Shown here piece by piece: positions 25,657 through 35,559 of a DNA stretch of 64,000 bases. Within the stretch, counting starts at the first letter, position 1. The number at the start of each line of letters is the position of its first letter. The position numbers and the translations under genes are program-made. The notes below the pieces were generated by a model. That model saw only the letters and a list, made by a program, of their open reading frames with translations. It was not told where the DNA came from and did not search any database. The stretch comes from Polynucleobacter sp. MWH-UH23A (lineage in GTDB: Bacteria; Pseudomonadota; Gammaproteobacteria; Burkholderiales; Burkholderiaceae), in contig NZ_CP099572.1 in the NCBI RefSeq assembly GCF_040409805.1, forward strand, positions 1,612,001 to 1,676,000, written 5' to 3'.

Positions 25657-26523
25657 TTATAGTTTAGAAAACAAGTTACTAGACTGAAGCTTAGCAAACA
25701 TTGCTTGGGCTGCGTTTAGTAATGTCTGAGCTCTAGTATAAGCCGCAGTTGCCTCGGCCATATCAGTATCCAAAAGGGTAGACTGGGAAGAGGCAAATTC
25801 AACGCCAAATGCGCTCATTGCCGTCTTGGAAGCATCTACCTGAGCGGAAATCCCCCCGCTAATCTGCTCAGCCATCGTAATCTGGTCAAAAGCAGCATCC
25901 AGACCCGATTCAACACTCCCGGCCGTTTGGGTGGTAGCCACCCCACGGGATTTTTCATCTAAATAGGTTACAAATTTATTGATACTGTCATAAAGCTGGG
26001 AATTTTCTGGGCTTGAAAATGTACCCCCCGCCCCAAAGGCGTCGGTAAATTTCACCCCAGAATCGACCATCACATTTGGCTCAATTTGCACCTGATTAAC
26101 GGTATCTGCAAAGATTGGGTTGCCAGTTGCATCTTTCGCAACCATCTGGCTTTTGATTGTGTCGCGGATTTGCTGCGCCTGAATTTTCAAAGCACCAAAG
26201 TTTGAAGTATTTAATGCGCCATTTTGAGATTGAGTAAAAGTTTGTTTGAGGCTATTTAACTCATCAATGATGCTCCCCATTTGAGCTTGAGCAACCGCAT
26301 GAGAAGACGTTAAAAAATTTTGATTAGCCTTATACATTTGAAGTCGACCAATATCAAAATCCAGTCTCACCCCTCTTGACACTGCGTAGGCATTATCTGA
26401 AACCTTGCTGTATTGCTTGCCAGAGCTAATTTTTTTCTGCCAAGCGGTTGCATCAACCAGGCTATTATCCATTGCCTGTGTTCCGGCATCTAATACTTGA
26501 TTTGAACTAATTCGCACGCTCAT
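25657..26523 (-). CDS. flgL: Flagellar hook-associated protein 3 (FlgL)
   Basis: 288 residues. Both ends are coiled-coil as in all hook/filament junction proteins: N-terminal RISSNQVLDAGTQAM and C-terminal AQTLLNAAQAMFAKLQ. It sits between FlgK and the filament. Located 10 bp after flgK. Confidence 0.95.
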   Translation of the reverse strand: MSVRISSNQVLDAGTQAMDNSLVDATAWQKKISSGKQYSKVSDNAYAVSRGVRLDFDIGRLQMYKANQNFLTSSHAVAQAQMGSIIDELNSLKQTFTQSQNGALNTSNFGALKIQAQQIRDTIKSQMVAKDATGNPIFADTVNQVQIEPNVMVDSGVKFTDAFGAGGTFSSPENSQLYDSINKFVTYLDEKSRGVATTQTAGSVESGLDAAFDQITMAEQISGGISAQVDASKTAMSAFGVEFASSQSTLLDTDMAEATAAYTRAQTLLNAAQAMFAKLQSSNLFSKL

Positions 26524-26533
26524 TTCTTACTCC

Positions 26534-28030
26534 TTAGTTCATTATTGATAGAAGGGTGTTGAACATCTGATTGCCTGCCTGTAATACTTTTGTGGAGGCG
26601 GTATAAAGTTGCTGATACTTTAATAAGTTAGCAGCCTCTTCATCTAAGTTCACTCCAGAAATTGAATCGCGCTGATCTTTAAGATTTGACATTACAACCG
26701 TGTCGGCCTTTTGATTGTTTTTCCAGGTGGCTACCTGAACACCAATTCCATTCACGAAATCAGAAGCTCTAGAAGCAAAAACAGTGCTCAACTTCTGCAA
26801 TGTATTGGCTTTAGCCGAAGTAATCAACGGAGCGCCCCCATCAACAGCACCTGTAAAGTACTGCAAGAAATTACTAGGAGCAACCGAGACAAAATTAGAG
26901 GCTTTTAATCCGTTTGCAGTCATTGAATTGGCTGGCGTAGCTAAATCGTTGTACAACGATGTCATGTCAGCATTAGATGCAATATCTCGAATATTGGCGG
27001 TTCTATCGCCGGTTGCCAAACTTGAATAGGTAGTTGAGCCCACTTTAAAACCGAAGATTGCCAAGGCAGTTGCGGTTCCAGCACTACTTTGTGCAGCGCT
27101 ATTTGCTACCTTGACTAAACCTAACGCTATCGTATCAAGCTGCCGAACCATATCGGGTACAAACTCATTAGATATTTTTAATAACGCTCCGGCCTGCCCA
27201 CCATCCAAACTTTGAACAGTAGTCTGAAAGCCTTTATCAGGTCCGTTTTGTAAATTAAAGGTCAACGCTACATGTTCAAGATCGGCATTAATAGTTACCT
27301 TATTGGCAATCGCCCTTTCTACCAATGGCATGCCTGCAACTAATTGTGTGGCCGTTTCATCAGAGTTAATCAAACTCTGTCCACCAATCAATTTTTGCAG
27401 CTGAGAAAGAAGGCGGTCTCGCTCATCTAACAAATCAGCTGATGGAGCAGTGTTACCAGGGCTGTTGGCCTCAATAATTCTTTGATTTATGTCTGCTAAG
27501 GCAGGTAACAGCGTATTTACCTGAGCGACAGTATCTGACAGACCTTTTTGAGCATCCGCTTGTATCTGGGCAGCAAGTGTGCTCATCCCAGTCATACGCT
27601 GAGCAACTGCATTTGCAGCCCCAGTAATCGCACCAGCCATTGATTTATTTGTTGGGTCTGCAGCGTAGGTACCAAAAGCGTTAAAAAAATCATTTAATGC
27701 GACATTAAGGCCTGTAGCCTTATCAGCAACCAAAGAATCGACGGATTGGGTGTACTGCACTAATGTATTGGAATAGCTAGACTTAGCCTGCTGATTTAGT
27801 AGCTGACCATTCAATAAGGATGAGTATTGGCGTGTGAACCCCTCAACTGCAAAACTTGATCCATTTAACATCAATGAATTTGGGGCCAACTTATCCATAA
27901 TGGCATTGGCATTTCGCCTAGTGTAGCCATCAACGGAAGTACCTGCTACGTTTTGCGAGGTCGTCAAAATTCCTGCTTGAGCTATATTCAAGCCAGAAAG
28001 TGCTGATTCAGTGATGGAGTAGATACCCAT
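26534..28030 (-). CDS. flgK: Flagellar hook-associated protein 1 (FlgK)
   Basis: 498 residues. The N-terminal rod/hook motif (SALSGLNIAQAGILTTSQNVA) and C-terminal EEAANLLKYQQLYTASTKVLQ are typical. FlgK joins hook and FlgL. It is 13 bp after flgJ in the same operon. Confidence 0.96.
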   Translation of the reverse strand: MGIYSITESALSGLNIAQAGILTTSQNVAGTSVDGYTRRNANAIMDKLAPNSLMLNGSSFAVEGFTRQYSSLLNGQLLNQQAKSSYSNTLVQYTQSVDSLVADKATGLNVALNDFFNAFGTYAADPTNKSMAGAITGAANAVAQRMTGMSTLAAQIQADAQKGLSDTVAQVNTLLPALADINQRIIEANSPGNTAPSADLLDERDRLLSQLQKLIGGQSLINSDETATQLVAGMPLVERAIANKVTINADLEHVALTFNLQNGPDKGFQTTVQSLDGGQAGALLKISNEFVPDMVRQLDTIALGLVKVANSAAQSSAGTATALAIFGFKVGSTTYSSLATGDRTANIRDIASNADMTSLYNDLATPANSMTANGLKASNFVSVAPSNFLQYFTGAVDGGAPLITSAKANTLQKLSTVFASRASDFVNGIGVQVATWKNNQKADTVVMSNLKDQRDSISGVNLDEEAANLLKYQQLYTASTKVLQAGNQMFNTLLSIMN

Positions 28031-28043
28031 TTTGCTTCCTTAC

Positions 28044-28487
28044 TTATTTAGCCGCGCCCAAAGAGCCATCTGGCCTCTTTAGAGCGTTTAAGGCTTCGGC
28101 TGAAACTGCGCCTTCTCTAGGTGCATTTAGTGGTTTAACGGCAATTTCTGAGGATCCGATTAGCTTTCCAGCATTTGCCTGCTGAATTAGCTGCTCAGCC
28201 ATTTTGGTTGCAAATCCAATCCCATTACCCCTAGAGAGCATATCTGCAACATGGTCGTCCATAATCTCTAGGTAAGACCTTGAACTATTACTAGGCTCAT
28301 CCGTGCCGCGTATGTTGGTACTACGAACGGTACTCAACATTTGACGTATGAGTGTACGTTCAAAGCCTTGGGCAGCCTTTCTCAGCTTGTCTTCGCTACT
28401 AGTAGTTTGTACATCGATCTTTGCAGGCATCAAGAGTCTTGCGCTATTTTGATCGATAGGTGCCGAGATGGAATTTGAAACAGACAT
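28044..28487 (-). CDS. flgJ: FlgJ rod-cap protein, rod-binding domain only
   Basis: 147 residues. Only the N-terminal rod-capping domain is present: LRKAAQGFERTLIRQMLSTV and YLEIMDDHVADMLSRGNGIG. The C-terminal glucosaminidase domain of dual-domain FlgJ (total about 300 residues) is missing, so another muramidase must open the wall. It overlaps the flgI stop by 1 base. Confidence 0.9.
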   Translation of the reverse strand: MSVSNSISAPIDQNSARLLMPAKIDVQTTSSEDKLRKAAQGFERTLIRQMLSTVRSTNIRGTDEPSNSSRSYLEIMDDHVADMLSRGNGIGFATKMAEQLIQQANAGKLIGSSEIAVKPLNAPREGAVSAEALNALKRPDGSLGAAK

Positions 28488-29614
28488 TAGATTACCTCCA
28501 ACTCTGCCCTTAAAGCTCCTGCTGATTTCAACGATTGCAATATTGAAATCAAATCTTGTGGGGTAGCACCCATCATATTGAGCGCTTTAACTACTTGGTC
28601 AAGTGATGCCCCTGAGGGAACGGATATTAAGCTATTTTCTTTGCCGCTATCGCTCAGGGTTGCCGTATCTTGAGTAGCTACAGCAGTCTGCCCACGACTA
28701 AAAGGTAAGGGTTGACTAATGGTTGGTGTTTGCTGAATTTTTACAGTTAGATTTCCATGCGCGACTGCCGATGGGGATAGCTGAACTGCTTGATTCATAA
28801 CCACAGAACCTGTTCGAGAATTCAAAATAACTCTTGCAGGCCCACTAACCATTGGCACTTCTAAATCTTGTAATGCAGCCATAAACGCTGTGCGTCTTAA
28901 AGGCTCAACAGGCACCCTTACATTTAACGTTCTAGCATCAACTGGAAGCGCAGTTCCTAAGCCAAAACGTTTACCAATAGTCTCAGCAGTTCTTTGCATT
29001 AAGGAGAAGTCTGCTCTATGCAAATCCAGTTGAATAAATTCATCAGCAAGCAAAGATGGAACTGCCCTCTCAATCAAACCACCAGAAGGTATACGACCCG
29101 CATTCAAATGATTGACTGAGGTTGCAGCGCCACCGGTAGCGGCTCTTGAGCCCCCAATCACAATATTTCCTTGGCCCTGCGCATAGACCTGACCATCTGC
29201 AGCCTTAAGGGGCGTCATAACTAATGTTCCGCCCTTTAAGCTCGTGGCATTACCTAAGGAGGAAACAGTAATATCAATTTGCTGACCAGGACGAGCTAAC
29301 GCTGGGAATTCTGCAGTAACCATAACAGCAGCAGTATTCCGCAACTGTGTTTGACCACCACCCTGTGGAATGGTTACTCCCAAAACACCAATCATCTGCA
29401 ATACGCTTTGCAAAGTAAATGGGGTTTGTGTTGTTTGGTCACCAGTACCATCAAGACCAACAACCAAGCCATAACCAACCAATTGATTTGAGCGTTGACC
29501 AGCAATATCAGCAAAATCTTTAATGCGATCAGCAAAACAATTAGTTGAAAATATTCCAAAGCTTACCAATAGCAGTAAGCTTTTTTTCAGAGAATTTGCA
29601 CGCAAAGTATTCAT
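28487..29614 (-). CDS. flgI: Flagellar P-ring protein FlgI
   Basis: About 375 residues from the ATG at 29614, which is 4 bp after the flgH stop; an in-frame TTG at 29632 would overlap flgH. A signal peptide (KKSLLLLVSFGIFSTNCFA) is followed by the classic mature start DRIKDFADIAGQRSNQLVGY. It forms the periplasmic P ring around the rod. Confidence 0.96.
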   Translation of the reverse strand: MNTLRANSLKKSLLLLVSFGIFSTNCFADRIKDFADIAGQRSNQLVGYGLVVGLDGTGDQTTQTPFTLQSVLQMIGVLGVTIPQGGGQTQLRNTAAVMVTAEFPALARPGQQIDITVSSLGNATSLKGGTLVMTPLKAADGQVYAQGQGNIVIGGSRAATGGAATSVNHLNAGRIPSGGLIERAVPSLLADEFIQLDLHRADFSLMQRTAETIGKRFGLGTALPVDARTLNVRVPVEPLRRTAFMAALQDLEVPMVSGPARVILNSRTGSVVMNQAVQLSPSAVAHGNLTVKIQQTPTISQPLPFSRGQTAVATQDTATLSDSGKENSLISVPSGASLDQVVKALNMMGATPQDLISILQSLKSAGALRAELEVI

Positions 29615-29618
29615 CACA

Positions 29619-30341
29619 TTAGAACGGAGCAAGCTTCAAGAATAGTCTCGTGAGCCATCCGGTGCCCTGCGTATCATCGGTTGCACCTCTACCACGATAT
29701 TCAATACGTGCATCAGCCACTTGTTGCGAAGAGACTTGATTAAATACCAAGGTATTAGGATTTACCACTCCACCAAAGCGAATAATTTCTTCTTCGTTGC
29801 TAACCGCGACCTGCTTTTCGCCCGCTACCACTAGGTTTCCGTTTGAAAGAACCTCAACAACGGTAACCGTAATTGTTCCAGCAAAAGTATTGCTTGCTGC
29901 ACTTGCTCCAGTTCCTTCACTCTTGATATCACCTGTACCACCAAAGTTCGCAATATTAGCAATACTGGTGTAAGGACCAAATGACATTGGTCCAGTATTT
30001 GAGAAATCTGATGCCGCATTCGCTTTTCTAGCAGCAGACATACCACTATTTTTAGCCGCACTAGTTGTTTCATTGAGTACTACAGTCAAAGTATCGCCAA
30101 CATTACGTGCGCGACGATCTTCGAATAATGGGCGATGACTAACTGCATTCACATATGGCCCGCCAGAATTCGCTGGATACAAACTGCCCATATTGGCGGA
30201 AGTCTCTTGAATTGGGCGTGGCCTCGCCGTTACTGGGGTAGTCAATAGTGTTGGACGGTCCGCACTTGCACAACCCCATAACACTAACACGCTAAAAATT
30301 AGCGCAATATAGTGACGATAGTTTCTAACTAAGAGTTTCAT
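29619..30341 (-). CDS. flgH: Flagellar L-ring lipoprotein FlgH
   Basis: About 240 residues. A signal peptide ends in the lipobox LWGC (Cys about 25). FlgH motifs include SLYPANSGGPYVN, LFEDRRARNVGDTLTV and GEKQVAVSNEEEIIRFGG. It forms the outer-membrane L ring. The ATG at 30341 makes a TGATG junction with flgG (an in-frame GTG lies just before it). Confidence 0.96.
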   Translation of the reverse strand: MKLLVRNYRHYIALIFSVLVLWGCASADRPTLLTTPVTARPRPIQETSANMGSLYPANSGGPYVNAVSHRPLFEDRRARNVGDTLTVVLNETTSAAKNSGMSAARKANAASDFSNTGPMSFGPYTSIANIANFGGTGDIKSEGTGASAASNTFAGTITVTVVEVLSNGNLVVAGEKQVAVSNEEEIIRFGGVVNPNTLVFNQVSSQQVADARIEYRGRGATDDTQGTGWLTRLFLKLAPF

Positions 30342-31129
30342 CACTGACCCATATTACTTACACGTTGCAAAATCTGGTCTGAAGCAGTTACCGCGCGTGT
30401 ATTAATTTCATATGCACGCTGTGCAGCAATAAGATTCACCAATTCTTCTGCAACGTTAACGTTTGACTGCTCAATGTAATATTGATTGGTAGTTCCCATG
30501 CCATTTGTTCCAGCAATATTATTTTGCGCTGTACCTGATGCTGGGGTTGGAATAAAGTTTCCTCCACCGAGGGCAAATAGACCTGCTGGATTCACAAAGT
30601 TAGCCATAGTAATTTGTCCAGCAGTAATTGCTGTTTGATTACCTTGAAGGGTATATTGCACTAGACCAGCTTGATTAATTGTTATTGATGTTGCATTTGC
30701 CGGAATCACGCCCGCACCTGCAACCACATTACCTGATGCCGTTACGATTTGACCCGTCGCACTCTTGCTAAATTGACCATTTCTTGTATAGGCCAAGGTG
30801 CCGTCAGCAAGCTGGATCTGAAAAAATCCATTACCCTGAATGGCAACATCTAATTGATTACCAGTTTGGATCAATGTCCCTTGTATATTGTTACGCTCAG
30901 TTGAAGTTACCGCTGCACCTGCACCAATTTGCAGGCCGGTTGGTAAAAGATTTTGTGCATTTGATGCAGAACCAGCAGTTCGCAATGTGGTGTACAACAA
31001 GTCCTGAAACATTGGTTGTACACGTTTAAATGCAGTTGTTTGAGAGTTCGCAAGGTTATTGGTAATAACATCGAGATTGAACTGCTCTGCATCCATCCCA
31101 GTTTTGGCGATCCACAATGAACGTAACAT
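30341..31129 (-). CDS. flgG: Flagellar distal rod protein FlgG
   Basis: 262 residues. The N-terminal rod motif (LWIAKTGMDAEQFNLDVITN) and C-terminal VNVAEELVNLIAAQRAYEIN are diagnostic. It is the distal rod, the usual length for FlgG. Overlaps flgH by the TGATG junction. Confidence 0.97.
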   Translation of the reverse strand: MLRSLWIAKTGMDAEQFNLDVITNNLANSQTTAFKRVQPMFQDLLYTTLRTAGSASNAQNLLPTGLQIGAGAAVTSTERNNIQGTLIQTGNQLDVAIQGNGFFQIQLADGTLAYTRNGQFSKSATGQIVTASGNVVAGAGVIPANATSITINQAGLVQYTLQGNQTAITAGQITMANFVNPAGLFALGGGNFIPTPASGTAQNNIAGTNGMGTTNQYYIEQSNVNVAEELVNLIAAQRAYEINTRAVTASDQILQRVSNMGQ

Positions 31130-31152
31130 ATTTTCTCTTTTTCTTTTATTTA

Positions 31153-31914
31153 TTAAGCACGTGATAGGGACATTAAGGTGGTTGCTGATCGAGCATTTTG
31201 ATCCGCATACGTAATAGATCTGGTATTTAAATCAAACATCCGGCTTTGATCAATCATTTGCACCATCGCAAGCGCGGGATTATTGTTGCTCAACTCATAG
31301 GCGCCTTGAACTACCCTTACGCTTGGATCCGCGGCTGCCTGTTCACCAGGAATATCGAATAACCCATCGGCAGCCCTTACAAGACTGTTTGTATTGGGAT
31401 TTACTAACTTTAATTTGCCTGCCTGGTTAAGATACTGATTACCCGGAATCTGGGTATAAACAGCGCCATCCTCCGCGATTTGAACTGATGCTCCCACAGG
31501 AATGGTTATCGTACCTCCAGCACCAACAACCGGTATATCTTTTCCAAGCATAAGCATTCCCTGCTCGTTAGTCATGAACTTACCAGCCCGGGTATAGGCT
31601 TCTTGTCCGTCAGGACGACGCACAGCAAACATACCGTCACCCTTAATCGCCACATCTAATGAGTTGCCAGTGGTTTGTATTTGCCCTTGTGTGAAATTAC
31701 TACCGGGAGTGGTATCGGCTACAAATACACGTGTATCAGCACCATTGCCAGTAAATGGCACGCCATCACCCTTTAAAGGAACGGCGCGAAACGCACTAAT
31801 TACCTCTCGGAATCCTGGAGTTAATGAATTCGCCAAATTATTCGATGTCACAGCCAACTGCTGCGTGGCAGAAGTTGCTCCTGTCATCGAAGTGTAGGCG
31901 TAACGATTGATCAT
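31153..31914 (-). CDS. flgF: Flagellar proximal rod protein FlgF
   Basis: 253 residues, with the start MINRYAYTSMTGATSATQQL and the C-terminal rod motif PALAMVQMIDQSRMFDLNTR. It joins FlgG and the more proximal rod subunits. Positioned 23 bp upstream of flgG on the transcript. Confidence 0.95.
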   Translation of the reverse strand: MINRYAYTSMTGATSATQQLAVTSNNLANSLTPGFREVISAFRAVPLKGDGVPFTGNGADTRVFVADTTPGSNFTQGQIQTTGNSLDVAIKGDGMFAVRRPDGQEAYTRAGKFMTNEQGMLMLGKDIPVVGAGGTITIPVGASVQIAEDGAVYTQIPGNQYLNQAGKLKLVNPNTNSLVRAADGLFDIPGEQAAADPSVRVVQGAYELSNNNPALAMVQMIDQSRMFDLNTRSITYADQNARSATTLMSLSRA

Positions 31915-31934
31915 AATGAGTAAGCGCTTAATCC

Positions 31935-34358
31935 TTATCGACCAATGTTGATAGCATCATCAATTAGCGTTGCAGCCATCACCTTTGTTGCTTGTGAAAC
32001 TGCAGAATATTGACGTTGCAATACCATCAATCGAACCAATTCTTCGGTTAGATCTACGTTTGATTGCTCAACAGCTTTAGAACGAATCGCACCTAAGGTT
32101 CCATCACCGGGGAAACTCAGAAGCGGGTCTCCAGAAGCAGATGAAGCCTCATAGGTATTGTTTCCGTTTGGAATCAAGCCTTCTAGATTATTAAAATATG
32201 CCAAAATTAATTGGCCTTTAACAACAGATTTTCCGTTGTCATATTGAGCAACTAATCTACCGCTTGAGTCGACATTATAGGAAGCCAATTGAGATGTAGC
32301 TGATCCATCCTGCGTATTTGTATATGTTTGTCCAGCAGATGAGTAGGCTGTATTTCCATTCGATTCAATTGTTAATTGAACTGCACCACCATTCAGTGTT
32401 TGTCCATACCCGGACCCAGTACCCCGTGACGCATCAATATTGAATCTTGTGGCAAATTGTGGATTACCAAATGAATCTCTTGATAATGAGTCAATATTTT
32501 TACCAGCAATGAAACCTACCACTCCAAGGGCCTGTTGCTCTGCAACTGGAGAACCCTCAATTAGTACACTTGAGGCTGTCGTACCACCAACCACCGGATT
32601 TAATACACTTGTTAGTGTCGATACATCTGACTTACCAGCCGTACAAGTAAATGTCACGGTGTTTGTTGATCGCGTACCAGTGGACCAATCGGCTGCGGCA
32701 CCAGATGTAAATACACCACCCGTGGCTGCACCGGTTAATGAATTATTTGTATTAACTGTTGTGTAGCTCTGACCAGCGGTAATACTTGCAAATGCAGCAG
32801 CCACTTGTGCTGCAGTAGCGCCTGAAGTTCCAGCTGTAAATGTCAATCCTGCCATTGTGATGCTTTGACCAGCAGCCAGGCTATTAAAGGCCAATGATGC
32901 TGTTGCTGCTACACCCGATGTTGTTGTGATAGTTGGAGCTGTACCAGTACTGGTAGCCGTCAAATCAGATACATTTGTGTAAGGCGTAGTACTTGTAAAC
33001 ACTACTGTCGCAGTTGATCTAGCCCCAGTGGACCAGCCTGCGGCTGTACCAGAAGTAAATGTACCACCTGTTCCAGATGTTGTTAACCCATTGTTAGAAT
33101 TGATTGTCGCGGCAGTATCACCGGCTGTAATACTTGCAAATGCTGCTGCCACTTGTGCGGCTGATGCTCCACTTGAATTTGCCGTGTAGGTTAATCCAGC
33201 CATAGTTAAAGTCTGGCCACTAGTTAAATCTTTAAACAGTACTGAATTTGTTTCTGTTACTGCGGCAGCTCCAGCTGTTCTTGTGGGTGGAGTTGATGGA
33301 GTAATGCTGGCATTAGACGTTACTGGATTGCCATCCATGGTTGCAAACACCTCAAAACGGTCAACGCTCACTGTGTACTGAGCTTTAACATTTGATGCAC
33401 CAGCAACAGTTTGAGTAAGGGTTAGATTAGTTCCATCACGCAATCTCAAGTTGTATACAGAACCAACGGTATTTGCTGTGCCGCTAATTGGCGTTAAGGT
33501 CGCCTCATAGATAGTCTCAGTGCTTGCCGCGCCTGTTCCAAGAGCGACTGCTGTAGATGCAATCTTATTAAATTGCTCGCCAGGAGGCCTGTTATACGAA
33601 TCAACTGAAGCAATGCTTGGATCAATTGTTTGGGTTGGACTGAAGTCAAAATTGGTTCCTGCGGCAGTGCCAACAGCGCTTGCAGTAACGGTTAATAATT
33701 GCGAGCTAACTTTCTTGTAAAAAACTGACAAAGTATGAGCAAAACCCTTGTCATCGTAAACGGTTTGTGAAGTAGCTTGACTATAAGTTGTTGGATCTGT
33801 TGGTGAAAACACATTCCCTGTTTTTGGATCCACGCGATCATCAAGATTAAGTTCTAGCGTCGAATTTCTGGTTGGAGTTTGCGCCAAAGGCTCGCGATCC
33901 AAAACTAATACTGACTTTGCGCTAGAAATAATAGTTCCCGAAGAGTCAGCAGGATAGCCAACCAAGTACATACCATTCTCATTCACAATTCGATTTTGGC
34001 CATCAACAGCAAACTGGCCGTTACGAGTAAATTGGAATTTAGTAGGGTTCTCGGTTGGAACGGTGCCATCAACTTGCTTTGCCAGCATAAACATGCCGGG
34101 ACCAGTAATTGCCATATCCAAAGGATTTTGAGAATTAACTACAGTTCCATAACCACCCGTGCGACGAATCGACATACGGTATGCGCCCATACCCGCACGA
34201 TCAAGAGACTGCGGATCCTGAGCCTTAAAGAACTGATCGGAGAATACATACTCTCCAGACTTATAACCGATTGTCTGCGCGTTTGAGATGTTATTACTGG
34301 TAACGTCAATTGCTTCGGAGGCTGACTTTAATCCTGATAATCCGATTCCGTATCCCAT
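31935..34358 (-). CDS. flgE: Flagellar hook protein FlgE, enlarged by two inserted repeats
   Basis: 807 residues, about twice the usual FlgE (about 400). The conserved ends are intact: SGLKSASEAIDVTSNNISNA at the N terminus and VDLTEELVRLMVLQRQYSAV at the C terminus. The extra length lies in the surface-exposed middle and includes two tandem copies of a ~115-residue segment (about 373-488 and 489-600). Each has GQ(T/S)(L/I)TMAGLT(Y/F)TA, then SGA(S/T)AAQVAAAFASITAG. A similar repeat is common in large adhesins and hook proteins of Burkholderiales. It builds the hook. Confidence 0.95.
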   Translation of the reverse strand: MGYGIGLSGLKSASEAIDVTSNNISNAQTIGYKSGEYVFSDQFFKAQDPQSLDRAGMGAYRMSIRRTGGYGTVVNSQNPLDMAITGPGMFMLAKQVDGTVPTENPTKFQFTRNGQFAVDGQNRIVNENGMYLVGYPADSSGTIISSAKSVLVLDREPLAQTPTRNSTLELNLDDRVDPKTGNVFSPTDPTTYSQATSQTVYDDKGFAHTLSVFYKKVSSQLLTVTASAVGTAAGTNFDFSPTQTIDPSIASVDSYNRPPGEQFNKIASTAVALGTGAASTETIYEATLTPISGTANTVGSVYNLRLRDGTNLTLTQTVAGASNVKAQYTVSVDRFEVFATMDGNPVTSNASITPSTPPTRTAGAAAVTETNSVLFKDLTSGQTLTMAGLTYTANSSGASAAQVAAAFASITAGDTAATINSNNGLTTSGTGGTFTSGTAAGWSTGARSTATVVFTSTTPYTNVSDLTATSTGTAPTITTTSGVAATASLAFNSLAAGQSITMAGLTFTAGTSGATAAQVAAAFASITAGQSYTTVNTNNSLTGAATGGVFTSGAAADWSTGTRSTNTVTFTCTAGKSDVSTLTSVLNPVVGGTTASSVLIEGSPVAEQQALGVVGFIAGKNIDSLSRDSFGNPQFATRFNIDASRGTGSGYGQTLNGGAVQLTIESNGNTAYSSAGQTYTNTQDGSATSQLASYNVDSSGRLVAQYDNGKSVVKGQLILAYFNNLEGLIPNGNNTYEASSASGDPLLSFPGDGTLGAIRSKAVEQSNVDLTEELVRLMVLQRQYSAVSQATKVMAATLIDDAINIGR

Positions 34359-34418
34359 TTTTGTTTCCTTTGTCTAACTTTGTTCTGTTTATTTATAACT
34401 ATGTAAATTAATATCTAT

Positions 34419-35117
34419 TTAGCTAATCCACTGCTGCACTTCTGAAGAATTCACGGTTCTGCCATCTGCCAAATTCAGGATGGCATCACCATTAGTTCCT
34501 TTGGTTACTGAAGCTACAGGTGATGCAACATAGGCTGTTGGATTTTCAGTGGCGTTATCTGCGTTTTTACCCGAGAGGCTTAAGTAATAGATCCCAGCAG
34601 GAACGGTATCGCCATTTGCGTCCTTGCCATTCCATATGAAATTTGTCATGCCGGTATTCACGTTGCCAAGGTCAACACTATTGACCACATTGCCAGATGC
34701 GTCGGTGATAGTTGCAACCACTGACTTCAGTGGATTTGTAGCGTTAGCCCCAAGCATCACTTGGGTTGCACCATCAAATGCAATGCCATTTCCAGCAACT
34801 ACTGGACTGTGCCCAATTAGCGCTGCTTGATTCATGAAGTTCACGCTCTGCATTTGTGCAAGCATCGCAGTCATAGAAGTATTCATATTGCCCATACTGC
34901 TAACCATATTCAGCTGTGACATTTGTGAGGTCATAGTCGATGCATCCATTGGCGCCATTGGATCTTGATTCTGAATCTGGGCAATTAATAACTTCAAAAA
35001 GTTTTGCGTTTGCTGAGCAGCAGTACCGCCCGTTGTTGAGTTTGTCGTGGCATCAGCCGGCTTATTTGCCGTCGCTGGGTCATAAACTCTGATTCCGCTT
35101 AATGGATTGGTTGCCAT
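34419..35117 (-). CDS. flgD: Flagellar hook cap / assembly protein FlgD
   Basis: 232 residues. The N-terminal half contains QNFLKLLIAQIQNQDPMAPM, the FlgD hallmark, and the C-terminal half is beta-rich (ATITDASGNVVNSVDLGN, IWNGKDANGDTVPAGIYYLS). It caps the growing hook. 60 bp upstream of flgE. Confidence 0.96.
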   Translation of the reverse strand: MATNPLSGIRVYDPATANKPADATTNSTTGGTAAQQTQNFLKLLIAQIQNQDPMAPMDASTMTSQMSQLNMVSSMGNMNTSMTAMLAQMQSVNFMNQAALIGHSPVVAGNGIAFDGATQVMLGANATNPLKSVVATITDASGNVVNSVDLGNVNTGMTNFIWNGKDANGDTVPAGIYYLSLSGKNADNATENPTAYVASPVASVTKGTNGDAILNLADGRTVNSSEVQQWIS

Positions 35118-35154
35118 GATTTCCTCTTATTTCTTACTTTTCAGGTACCACTGA

Positions 35155-35559
35155 TTACTTACCTAAATCCAAGGTCTTTAACATCAACTGACGCGATACA
35201 TTCATTGCCTCAACATTCATCTGGTATGAGCGTGATGCAGAAATCATGTTCACCATCTCTTCCACTGGATTGACGTTTGGCATTTCTACATAACCAGCTG
35301 CATTTGCTTTTGGATGTCCAGGGCGGTATTCAATCCGCATTGGGGCATTACTTTCAATAATCTTGCTCACCTCAACACCTGCACCAGGCTGTCCTGGTTT
35401 ATAAACAGCGCTAAATTCCACCTGACGAGCGCGGTATGGTCGACCATCGGGACCGGATACGCTCTCTACGTTGGCAATATTGGAGGCAGTCGTATTCAAG
35501 CGCATGGATTGCGCTGTTAAGCCGCTAGAACCGATATCAAAAGCGCCTAATAAACTCAT
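35155..35559 (-). CDS. flgC: Flagellar proximal rod protein FlgC
   Basis: 134 residues with the rod motif FDIGSSGLTAQSMRLNTTAS and the C-terminal VNPVEEMVNMISASRSYQMN. Overlaps flgB by 4 bp. Part of the proximal rod. Confidence 0.96.
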   Translation of the reverse strand: MSLLGAFDIGSSGLTAQSMRLNTTASNIANVESVSGPDGRPYRARQVEFSAVYKPGQPGAGVEVSKIIESNAPMRIEYRPGHPKANAAGYVEMPNVNPVEEMVNMISASRSYQMNVEAMNVSRQLMLKTLDLGK

